Part shown: in pieces, positions 1-4,833 of the stretch
Layout: every line of letters starts with the position of its first letter
Position numbering within the stretch: position 1 is the stretch's first letter
From: Anaerolineales bacterium
GTDB lineage: Bacteria > Chloroflexota > Anaerolineae > Anaerolineales > UBA6663
Assembly (NCBI GenBank): GCA_016789165.1
Contig: JAEURL010000533.1
Coordinates: forward strand, 1-5,452
DNA length: 5,452 nt
Direction of reading: 5' to 3'
Position numbers and translations under genes: made by a program
The notes under the pieces: generated by a model
The model's input: only the letters and a program-made list of their open reading frames with translations
The model's database searches: none
What the model was told of the DNA's origin: nothing

Positions 1-1137
1 GTCGTGCCGTCCACCGGCTGTCTGAGCCAGTTTGCCCTGCACAGCGTGCCCACCGGCTTCATCCTGCAGCTGCCGCGCCAGGAGCGGCCGGATCATCTGC
101 CGCCCATCAGCCCCTATCCGCGGCTGTTCGAGGTCTTTGAAGAGGCCGGCCACTGGCTGGACCGGCTGGGCCTGCGCAGCGCCGGCGCCCTCAACGACGA
201 CATCGCCGCCCGCCGCCTGCCCGAGATTGCCCTGGTGTCCGAGGCCCTGCACGAGGCCCGCATCGCGGCCATCGCGGCCGAGATCGTGGCGCGCCGTGAC
301 CGGGTGCGGGTGGTGCTGATCGCGGGGCCGTCGGCCTCCGGCAAGACCACGTTCTCCAAGCGGCTGGCCATCCAATTGCTGGCCAATGGCCTGCACCCTT
401 TTCCGCTCAGCATCGACGATTACTTCCTGGACCGCGACCAGACCCCGCGTGACGCCAGCGGCCAGCCGGATTTTGAGGGCCTATCGGCCGTGGACGTGGC
501 GCTCTTCAACGAGCACCTGCTGGGGTTGATGGCCGGCCGGACGGTCAGCCTGCCGCACTATAACTTCCGCACCGGCCGGCGCGAGGCCGGCCCGCAGATC
601 ACCCTCGGGCCGGACCACGTCGTCGTCGTCGAGGGCATCCACGGCCTCAACCCGGGCCTGGTGTCGGGCCTGCCGCCGCAGCGCGTCTACCGCATCTACG
701 TCTCGGCGCTGACCCAGCTGAACCTGGACCGGCACAACCGCGTCAGCACCACCGACACCCGGCTGCTGCGCCGCATCGCCCGTGACGCCGCCACGCGCGG
801 CTACACCGCCACCGACACCCTGCGGCGCTGGCCGTCCGTGACCCGCGGTGAACGTTTGCACATATTCCCGTTTCAGGAGCACGGCGACGCCATCTTCAAT
901 TCCGCGCTGGCGCACGAATTGGCGGTGCTGCGCCCGCTGGCCGAGCCGCTGCTGCTGCAGGTGCGGCCCGAGACAGCTGAATATCTGGAGGCCAACCGAT
1001 TGCTCTCCTTCCTGAAGTGGTTCCGGCCGGCGGCGGCGGACGTGGTGCCCAGCAATAGCATCCTGCAGGAGTTCATCAACCCGAACGGCGGCCTGCTGAA
1101 TAACCTCGACCTGAGTCGGCTTTATTTGCGCTCGTGA
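1..1137 (+). CDS. Uridine-kinase-like P-loop nucleoside kinase, 5'-truncated by the window
   Basis: Probably phosphorylates a nucleoside (uridine/cytidine type) with ATP or GTP in the cytoplasm, as part of nucleotide salvage. The frame is open from base 1, and the first in-frame GTG (base 4) has no upstream context, so the true start lies before the window. Numbering from that GTG: a leading region (1-100) with the segment PISPYPRLFEVF and a helical stretch matches what I know of the linker between the N-terminal TGS/tRNA-synthetase-like region and the kinase in long bacterial nucleoside kinases (about 550 aa). The Walker A loop GPSASGKTT is at 108-116, the base/Mg site SIDDYF at 136-141, and the hydrophobic strand VVVVEGIHGL, a Walker-B-like segment, at 206-215. 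The lid-type segment RRIARD follows at 256-261. The ending EFINPNGG differs from the EFIGGS I remember for relatives. No partner gene follows in the same transcription unit. Kinase fold is certain; substrate is inferred. Confidence 0.9.
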   Translation, partial: VVPSTGCLSQFALHSVPTGFILQLPRQERPDHLPPISPYPRLFEVFEEAGHWLDRLGLRSAGALNDDIAARRLPEIALVSEALHEARIAAIAAEIVARRDRVRVVLIAGPSASGKTTFSKRLAIQLLANGLHPFPLSIDDYFLDRDQTPRDASGQPDFEGLSAVDVALFNEHLLGLMAGRTVSLPHYNFRTGRREAGPQITLGPDHVVVVEGIHGLNPGLVSGLPPQRVYRIYVSALTQLNLDRHNRVSTTDTRLLRRIARDAATRGYTATDTLRRWPSVTRGERLHIFPFQEHGDAIFNSALAHELAVLRPLAEPLLLQVRPETAEYLEANRLLSFLKWFRPAAADVVPSNSILQEFINPNGGLLNNLDLSRLYLRS

Positions 1138-1145
1138 CAATTGGA

Positions 1146-1175
1146 GCAGGGTTTGCGAAGTTATGACAAACCTGC
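1146..1175 (+). repeat. Inverted repeat 9 nt after the kinase gene (possible 3' hairpin)
   Basis: GCAGGGTTTG (1146-1155) pairs with CAAACCTGC (1167-1175), giving nine base pairs with one bulged G and an 11-nt loop. It begins just after the kinase stop codon at 1135-1137. It could cap the 3' end of that mRNA, but no T-run follows, so it is not a standard intrinsic terminator. Its right arm overlaps the next palindrome. Confidence 0.45.
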
Positions 1176-1188
1176 GCGACGTTTGTCA
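1164..1188. promoter_or_regulatory. Perfect 8-bp inverted repeat, candidate operator
   Basis: TGACAAAC (1164-1171) and GTTTGTCA (1181-1188) form a perfect inverted repeat with a 9-bp spacer, 25 bp in all. It ends 24 bp before the -35 box at 1213, a usual place for an activator or repressor site. A third half-site, GTTTG at 1151-1155, precedes it. The binding protein is unknown, and an RNA role is also possible because the middle half-site can pair with either neighbour. Confidence 0.4.
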
Positions 1189-1212
1189 CCGGCAAAGTAT
1201 GCCTCTCGTAGG

Positions 1213-1241
1213 TTGACGAGGGTAGGGAGTCCGCCTATACT
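1213..1241 (+). promoter_or_regulatory. Sigma-70-type promoter for the leader RNA and SWIM gene
   Basis: TTGACG at 1213-1218 and TATACT at 1236-1241 are separated by exactly 17 bp and each differs from consensus by one base. Transcription would start near 1248. A 5-bp inverted repeat, CTCGT (1205-1209) and ACGAG (1216-1220), overlaps the -35 box and may mark a regulator site. It is the only good promoter I see before the gene at 1399. Confidence 0.75.
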
Positions 1242-1273
1242 GCCGGCATCTTCAGGCGGAGGGTATACGGCCT

Positions 1274-1318
1274 ATGCGCCGAGCCGCAGTTGAGGAAAAG
1301 AATAGCTGGACGCCCTAG
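1274..1318 (+). CDS. Candidate 14-codon leader peptide before the terminator
   Basis: An ATG at 1274 opens a 14-codon frame (MRRAAVEEKNSWTP) that stops at TAG 1316-1318, two bases before the terminator stem. A Shine-Dalgarno-like GGAGGG at 1258-1263 lies 10 nt upstream. Promoter, ribosome site, very short frame and a stop touching a terminator is the usual plan of translation-dependent attenuators: a ribosome finishing at the TAG would cover the 5' arm of the hairpin. The peptide has no run of a single amino acid that would name a sensed substrate; it holds one Trp and pairs of Arg, Ala and Glu. A chance short frame cannot be excluded, and homologues would be needed to show it is conserved. 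Confidence 0.35.
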   Translation: MRRAAVEEKNSWTP

Positions 1319-1319
1319 A

Positions 1320-1352
1320 GCACGCAGTGCTATACCGCCTGCGTGCTTTTTT
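1320..1352 (+). terminator. Strong intrinsic terminator between promoter and SWIM gene
   Basis: GCACGCAG (1320-1327) pairs perfectly with CTGCGTGC (1339-1346) across an 11-nt loop, followed by six T residues (1347-1352). The stem can lengthen downward by A-T pairs into the T-run. It lies after the promoter at 1213-1241 and before the start codon at 1399, so it either ends a small RNA or controls read-through into the gene. Confidence 0.85.
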
Positions 1353-1398
1353 GTTCATCCACCGTTAAGCTGGCTGAGACAAGCAAAGGAGCTCTCTG

Positions 1399-1647
1399 AT
1401 GGACTACGGCATGATCGGCAAGATCGAGAAGGCCAAACGCTACGCCCAGGAGCGAAACCGCTTCCGCTTCCATAAATTCAACGTCACGTTCAACGGCGAT
1501 AATAATTCCCATCAAGTCACATTTGACAGCGGCGTCTTCCACTGCGACTGCGAGTTCTTCGTGCTGCGCGGCCGCTGCAGCCACACCATGGCGCTCGAGC
1601 AGCTGCTCGATCAGATGCTGCCGGCTGCGGAGAACGCGCCGGCCTAA
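1399..1647 (+). CDS. Small standalone SWIM zinc-finger protein (82 aa)
   Basis: A short soluble protein, probably zinc-binding and with a nucleic-acid or protein-binding role. Its SWIM signature CxC-x8-CxH is complete: Cys49, Cys51, Cys60 and His62 (CDCEFFVLRGRCSH at 49-62). It sits after a basic helix-like N-terminus (residues 8-25) and a predicted beta segment (26-47); a short helix at 63-74 follows. SWIM domains are best known inside SWI2/SNF2 helicases, MuDR-type transposases and MEKK1-like proteins; here the domain is nearly the whole protein. The ATG at 1399 is well supported by AAAGGAG at 1385-1391, 7 nt upstream. No signal peptide or membrane segment is visible. The gene stands alone after the leader and terminator at 1248-1352. 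Domain identity is firm; biological role is unknown. Confidence 0.85.
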   Translation: MDYGMIGKIEKAKRYAQERNRFRFHKFNVTFNGDNNSHQVTFDSGVFHCDCEFFVLRGRCSHTMALEQLLDQMLPAAENAPA

Positions 1648-1673
1648 GGCTGGCCCAACTGCATAACGGGGAA

Positions 1674-1707
1674 ACGGGCGAGGCCACCGGCCTCGCCCGT
1701 ATCGTTT
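1674..1707 (+). terminator. 12-bp hairpin after the SWIM gene, probable terminator
   Basis: ACGGGCGAGGCC (1674-1685) and GGCCTCGCCCGT (1689-1700) are perfectly complementary around a 3-nt loop, 26 nt after the stop codon. The following ATCGTTT is a weak T-tract, so termination may be incomplete. The hairpin occupies the place where the -35 box of the next promoter would be. Confidence 0.65.
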
Positions 1708-1716
1708 AAAGCCGGA

Positions 1717-1725
1717 TGGTATAAT
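1717..1725 (+). promoter_or_regulatory. Extended -10 promoter of the flippase-oxidoreductase operon
   Basis: TGGTATAAT contains the consensus -10 TATAAT (1720-1725) with the TGn extension at 1717-1719. No -35 match exists at 16-18 bp spacing, where the terminator stem lies, so the promoter would rely on the extended -10. The likely start, near 1732, gives a leader of about 80 nt before the TTG at 1814. Confidence 0.6.
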
Positions 1726-1740
1726 CTTTTCGGCTTGATC

Positions 1741-1801
1741 CGGCGGGGACTCCCCCGCCGTTTGTCTGTGTGCCGGGGGGTGCTCTGGCGCCCCTTCCGG
1801 C
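1741..1801 (+). promoter_or_regulatory. Two strong hairpins in the 5' leader of the operon
   Basis: Hairpin one pairs CGGCGGGG (1741-1748) with CCCCGCCG (1753-1760) over a 4-nt loop and is followed by TTTGTCTGTG, a poor terminator-like tail. Hairpin two pairs GCCGG (1772-1776) with CCGGC (1797-1801) and GGGGTGC (1777-1783) with GCGCCCC (1788-1794), with a TT bulge. It ends directly against the Shine-Dalgarno sequence GGAGGG (1802-1807), leaving it free. The role could be mRNA stability, attenuation or read-through control; none is shown by sequence alone. Confidence 0.45.
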
Positions 1802-1813
1802 GGAGGGCCCCGC

Positions 1814-2848
1814 TTGAAACGCTGGCAATTCTGGGCCGGAGTGGCGATCAGCGTCGTGTTCCTGTGGCTGGCGCTGGGCGGCCTGCACCTGGCCGATGTC
1901 TGGCAGAGCCTGCGCACGGCCAACCTGTGGTGGCTGCTGCCCGGCATCGCCGTCTACTTTGTGGGGGTGTGGGCGCGCGCCTGGCGCTGGCACTACCTGC
2001 TCAAACCCCTCAAGGCCATCCCCACCAACGCCATGTTCCCGATCGTCACGATCGGCTACATGGGCAACAACATCTACCCGGCGCGGGCCGGCGAGGTGCT
2101 GCGCGCCTTCATCCTGCGCCGCAAACAGGGCGTGCCGGTCAGCGCCAGCCTGGCCACCATCGTCGTGGAGCGCATCTTCGACGGCGTGGTGATGTTGATG
2201 TTCGTGATCTTCAACCTGAACGGCCTGGCCGCCCTCTCGCACGATTCGGGCTTCGTGGGCAGCATCCGCTCGGTGGCGGTCTGGGGCACGGTCGCCTTTG
2301 CCGTGGCGCTGGCCGTCTTCCTGCTGGCCGCCATGTTTCCCCACCAATCGCTGGGCCTGTTCCATCGTTTCGCCGAGCCCTTGATCCCGGTCCGCTTCCG
2401 GCCGCGGGTGGCCGGCATGCTCACCAGCTTCTGGACCGGCCTGGAGGCCCTGCGCTCGCCGCTCAGCATCCTGATGGTCTTTCTGACCTCGGTGGTCATC
2501 TGGCTGCTGGAGACGGCCAAGTACTGGTTCGTGATGTTCGCTTTCAACTTCAGCGGCTACACCGGCGGCTTTTTTGGCCTGATGCTGATGAACGGCATCG
2601 TCAACCTGGCCACCACCATCCCCTCGGCGCCCGGCTATGTGGGCACCTTCGACGCGCCCGGCATCGCCGTGCTGACGGCTTACGGCCTGGAGCGCAGCGT
2701 GGCCGCCGGCTACACCCTCACCCTGCACGCCGCCTTGTGGCTGCCGATCACGCTGCTGGGCGCTTTCTTCATGGCGCGCGAGGGCCTGCGCTGGGACAAG
2801 GTTCAGGCCGAGTACCGCGAATTGGAACAGACGGAGGCGGCCCGATGA
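1814..2848 (+). CDS. YbhN/AglD-type polytopic membrane protein (LPG-synthase TM / UPF0104 family)
   Basis: An integral membrane protein of 344 aa, normal for the lysylphosphatidylglycerol-synthase transmembrane family, which lacks the synthase domain. Some members are proposed lipid or polyprenyl-linked sugar flippases or accessory factors. Hydrophobic segments are visible at about 6-24, 38-56, 120-135, 153-174, 216-242, 252-270 and 298-320. Family signatures are GYMGNNIYPARAGEVLRA (81-98) and PSAPGYVGTFD (270-280). The C-terminus is polar and cytoplasmic-looking. The start is TTG at 1814, chosen because GGAGGG at 1802-1807 sits 6 nt upstream and the N-terminus MKRWQFW fits relatives. It overlaps the next gene by four bases (ATGA), so the two are translationally coupled. 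The family call is secure; the transported or modified lipid is unknown. Confidence 0.88.
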   Translation: MKRWQFWAGVAISVVFLWLALGGLHLADVWQSLRTANLWWLLPGIAVYFVGVWARAWRWHYLLKPLKAIPTNAMFPIVTIGYMGNNIYPARAGEVLRAFILRRKQGVPVSASLATIVVERIFDGVVMLMFVIFNLNGLAALSHDSGFVGSIRSVAVWGTVAFAVALAVFLLAAMFPHQSLGLFHRFAEPLIPVRFRPRVAGMLTSFWTGLEALRSPLSILMVFLTSVVIWLLETAKYWFVMFAFNFSGYTGGFFGLMLMNGIVNLATTIPSAPGYVGTFDAPGIAVLTAYGLERSVAAGYTLTLHAALWLPITLLGAFFMAREGLRWDKVQAEYRELEQTEAAR

Positions 2849-4170
2849 GCGCCAACCCTGAAACCGGCCGTGTGGCTATTGTGGGCGCCGGCCCGGCCGG
2901 CCTGGCGGCCGCGTACGATCTGACCAAGGCCGGCCGCTCCGTGGTGGTCTACGAGGCCGCCCCGGAAGTGGGCGGCCTGGCCGCCGGCTTCAAGGCGCCC
3001 GGCTGGGAGTGGAGCCTGGAGAAGTTCTACCACCACTGGTTCGCGTCGGATGCCGCCATCCTGGGCCTGATCGACGAGCTGGGCTGGCGCGACCAGGTGC
3101 TCTTTCCACGGCCCTACACCGTGATCTATCACGCCGGGCGCTTCCATCCCTTCGACGACATCTTCTCGAACATGCCGCTCTTCCTGCTGCGGCACTTCTC
3201 GCTCATGGACGTCGCCCGCTTCGGCCTGGCCGGCGCCTACCTGCGCTTCTCGCCTTACTGGCAGCCGCTGGAAGCCGTCACCGCCGCCGCCTGGACGCGG
3301 CGCTGGTTCGGGGAGCGCGTCTACAACCTGTTCTGGCGCCCGATGCTGGTGGGTAAATTCGGCGAGGCCAACCTGGAGGTGGTCAACATGGCCTGGCTGT
3401 GGGCGCGCCTGCACTCGCGCACCACGCGGCTGGGCACCTTCCGGGGCGGCTTCCAGGCCTTCCTGGACAAGCTGGCGGACACGGTCCGCGGCCAGGGCGC
3501 CGAGATCCGCCTGGGCACGCCGGTGACTCAGATCAAGGCCCTGCCGGACGGCCGGCTGGCGGTGGCCACCGACCGCGGCGGCGAGAGCTTTAGCGCCGTC
3601 ATCTCCACGTCGTCGCCGGCCCTCATGGCGCGCCTGGCCCCGGACCTGCCGGACAGCTACGCCGCCCAGCTGCGCGCCCTAAAGAGCATGGGGGCCGTGG
3701 TGATGGTGCTGGCCCTCAAACAGCGCCTGACCTCCTATTACTGGCACAACCTGCCCAAGGAGGCCGGCTTCCCGTTCCTGGCCCTGGTGGAGCACACCAA
3801 CTACCTGGACTCGCGCTACTACGGCGGCGACCACATCGTCTATTGCGGCGACTATCTGGAGCCGGACCACGAGTACTTCCGGCTGAGCGATGCCGAGCTG
3901 CTGGAGCGGTACCTGCCCGGCATCCAGCGCTTCAACCCGGCCTTTGACCGGAGCTGGATCAAGCAGACCTGGGTCTGGAAGGCGGCCTACGCTCAGCCGG
4001 TGCCGCCGCTTAACCACTCGCGCAATATCCCGGCGCTGCGCACCCCGGTGCCCGGCCTGTACTTCGCATCGATGAGCCAGGTGTATCCGTGGGACCGCGG
4101 CACCAACTTCGCCGTGGAGATCGGGCGCAAGGTGGCCGGGATGGTGTTGGACGGCGCGGCCGGCCGCTAG
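2845..4170 (+). CDS. FAD-dependent oxidoreductase, protoporphyrinogen-oxidase/amine-oxidase-like (COG1232 type)
   Basis: A 441-aa flavoprotein. The N-terminal Rossmann fold has VAIVGAGPAGLAAAYDL (10-26), with GAGPAG at 14-19, and Glu37 at the end of the second strand, placed to bind the adenosine ribose. The GG pair at 43-44 continues the dinucleotide-binding motif. The middle (about 60-300) is the variable substrate domain. The C-terminal GLYFASMSQVYPWDRGTNFAVEIG (about 404-427) is the second FAD-contact segment seen in HemY, phytoene-desaturase and amine-oxidase relatives. No signal peptide is visible. Translation starts at ATG 2845 inside the stop of the membrane-protein gene, with GGAGG at 2833-2837, 7 nt upstream. 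The open frame continues far upstream, but that part is only a shadow of the previous gene. Coupling to a YbhN-type membrane protein suggests a lipid, polyprenol or nucleotide-sugar substrate rather than heme. No other heme genes are in view. Confidence 0.85.
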   Translation: MSANPETGRVAIVGAGPAGLAAAYDLTKAGRSVVVYEAAPEVGGLAAGFKAPGWEWSLEKFYHHWFASDAAILGLIDELGWRDQVLFPRPYTVIYHAGRFHPFDDIFSNMPLFLLRHFSLMDVARFGLAGAYLRFSPYWQPLEAVTAAAWTRRWFGERVYNLFWRPMLVGKFGEANLEVVNMAWLWARLHSRTTRLGTFRGGFQAFLDKLADTVRGQGAEIRLGTPVTQIKALPDGRLAVATDRGGESFSAVISTSSPALMARLAPDLPDSYAAQLRALKSMGAVVMVLALKQRLTSYYWHNLPKEAGFPFLALVEHTNYLDSRYYGGDHIVYCGDYLEPDHEYFRLSDAELLERYLPGIQRFNPAFDRSWIKQTWVWKAAYAQPVPPLNHSRNIPALRTPVPGLYFASMSQVYPWDRGTNFAVEIGRKVAGMVLDGAAGR

Positions 4171-4192
4171 CCTCCCCCGCGCCCCTCGGTTA

Positions 4193-4233
4193 AAACAGAA
4201 CGACCGCGTGACTCAGTCACGCGGTCGCTGTTT
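4193..4233. terminator. Bidirectional terminator between convergent genes
   Basis: CGACCGCGTGAC (4201-4212) pairs with GTCACGCGGTCG (4216-4227) around TCA. Outer arms AAACAG (4193-4198) and CTGTTT (4228-4233) extend the stem past a two-base bulge. The flanks give T-rich tails on both strands, so it can stop the operon from the left and the minus-strand gene from the right. Confidence 0.85.
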
Positions 4234-4254
4234 ATCAGGCGCAGTGCCGTCAAC

Positions 4255-4656
4255 CTACTGGGCCTCCAGCCATTTCATGGCCTCGGCCGGGTCGGTGAAA
4301 AACTTGGCCGTGATCCCGGCCTCGGCGTATAGCTTCACCAGGCGCTCCATCCCCATCTTCGCCAGCACCTTCTCCGGCTGGACGATGGCCCAGAACTTCC
4401 AGCCGGCCTGCACCGTCTGGGGGAACCAGTTGGTCTGGCCCCATTCCACATCTTCCTGGGACAGGACCGTGTTGTTGCGGTCGTCCGACAGCCACTTGTG
4501 GGCGTGGTTCTTCTTCATCGCCGCGGTGCCGGCCAGCAGGAATTCGCGAAACTCTTTCCCGTACACGAACTTGTGGATCTCGTGGTGCACGATGTGCTTG
4601 TCGGGGTGATACCAGACGGTCACAAAGGGGGTGTCGAAAACGGTTTGCGAGGGCAT
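4255..4656 (-). CDS. Conserved-looking 133-aa soluble protein of unknown function, possibly STAS/SpoIIAA-like
   Basis: I do not recognise a named family with certainty. The protein is soluble, with no signal peptide or membrane segment. Features that look conserved rather than random are KWLSDDRNN (54-62), EW (71-72), a Trp-rich stretch GWKFWAIVQPEK (85-96), and the ending FFTDPAEAMKWLEAQ (119-133). An alternating strand/helix pattern and a final D-x-x-E-A-x-x-W-L helix resemble SpoIIAA/STAS-like single-domain proteins; this is a fold guess only. The ATG at 4656 is supported by AAGGAG (minus strand, 4665-4670) 8 nt upstream. The gene is convergent with the oxidoreductase, sharing the terminator at 4193-4233, and lies downstream of the esterase on the same strand with a 177-nt gap, so probably has its own transcript. 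No clear promoter is seen in that gap. Confidence 0.75.
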   Translation of the reverse strand: MPSQTVFDTPFVTVWYHPDKHIVHHEIHKFVYGKEFREFLLAGTAAMKKNHAHKWLSDDRNNTVLSQEDVEWGQTNWFPQTVQAGWKFWAIVQPEKVLAKMGMERLVKLYAEAGITAKFFTDPAEAMKWLEAQ

Positions 4657-4671
4657 GTGGGACTCTCCTTA

Positions 4672-4717
4672 GAAAGACGATGGACGTTGGGCGTCCGGCC
4701 TGATTAAACTGTCTTTC
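4672..4717 (-). promoter_or_regulatory. Nested inverted repeat just upstream of the ribosome site of the 133-aa gene
   Basis: On the plus strand, GAAAGAC (4672-4678) and GTCTTTC (4711-4717) are perfect 7-bp complements, and GGACG (4682-4686) pairs with CGTCC (4692-4696) inside. In the minus-strand mRNA the structure ends one base from the AAGGAG site at 4665-4670, so it could influence translation or act as an operator. No protein or ligand can be named. Confidence 0.35.
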
Positions 4718-4764
4718 GGAGGTCCCGCCCGGCTCTGCATAAAGGCCGAGTGAAGGTGGCTGGG

Positions 4765-4813
4765 GCTAACCCGACTCGAACAGTCGGGCCGCCAGCCCGG
4801 GCGGCGGGTTAGC
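4765..4813. repeat. Three-armed inverted-repeat cluster in the spacer after the esterase gene
   Basis: Outer arms GCTAACCCG (4765-4773) and CGGGTTAGC (4805-4813) are perfect complements. Inside or competing with them are CCCGACT (4770-4776) with AGTCGGG (4782-4788), and GCCGCC (4788-4793) with GGCGGC (4800-4805). It begins 21 bases after the esterase stop (minus strand) and probably ends or stabilises that transcript, but no T-run follows on either strand. Confidence 0.45.
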
Positions 4814-4833
4814 GGGGCGTTGCGTGGGGCCGG

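Larger units (their letters stand above)
1248..1352 (+). ncRNA. Structured leader or small RNA ending in an intrinsic terminator
   Basis: The predicted start near 1248 and the terminator T-run at 1347-1352 define an RNA of about 105 nt. By eye it can fold into CGGC (1268-1271) with GCCG (1278-1281), enclosed by GCGG (1256-1259) with CCGC (1284-1287). A second hairpin pairs CAGTT (1287-1291) with AGCTG (1304-1308) and has a purine-rich 12-nt loop; the terminator hairpin follows. Alternatively 1253-1267 can pair with 1331-1341. It matches no RNA family I can recall. It may be an attenuator leader for the gene at 1399 or an independent small RNA. The start is inferred from the promoter. Confidence 0.5.

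Noticed and set aside
481..1140. 219-codon minus-strand frame opposite the kinase.
   Set aside because: No domain, shadow composition, and fully covered by a kinase with intact catalytic motifs.
1287..1315. Piece resembling the conserved GAGGAAA segment of RNase P RNA.
   Set aside because: The transcript is about 105 nt, far too short for RNase P RNA, and the rest of the conserved core is missing. No SRP or tmRNA core was found here either.
1290..1475. 61-codon frame starting with TTG in the leader and running into the SWIM gene.
   Set aside because: It crosses the intrinsic terminator and overlaps the SWIM gene out of frame. Composition is Arg/Pro-rich without a domain.
1706..2728. 340-codon open frame on the minus strand opposite the membrane-protein gene.
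   Set aside because: Low-complexity His/Gln/Gly/Ala-rich composition typical of antisense frames in GC-rich genes, with no recognisable domain. The plus-strand gene explains the region.
1735..2844. The reading frame of the oxidoreductase stays open far upstream, which could suggest an 811-aa fusion protein.
   Set aside because: The upstream part is Arg/Gly/Pro-rich and overlaps the well-supported membrane-protein gene in another frame. The ATG at 2845 has a good Shine-Dalgarno sequence and a proper Rossmann-fold N-terminus.
4208..4609. 133-codon plus-strand frame opposite the small unknown gene.
   Set aside because: It starts inside the terminator stem and has no ribosome site. The minus-strand frame has a proper start, Shine-Dalgarno sequence and coherent protein pattern.
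4762..4833. tRNA gene on the minus strand, suggested by a GTTCGAGTC T-loop-like segment.
   Set aside because: Counting back a tRNA length gives no 5' strand able to pair with the putative acceptor 3' strand, the T-stem has a mismatch, and no anticodon arm fits.
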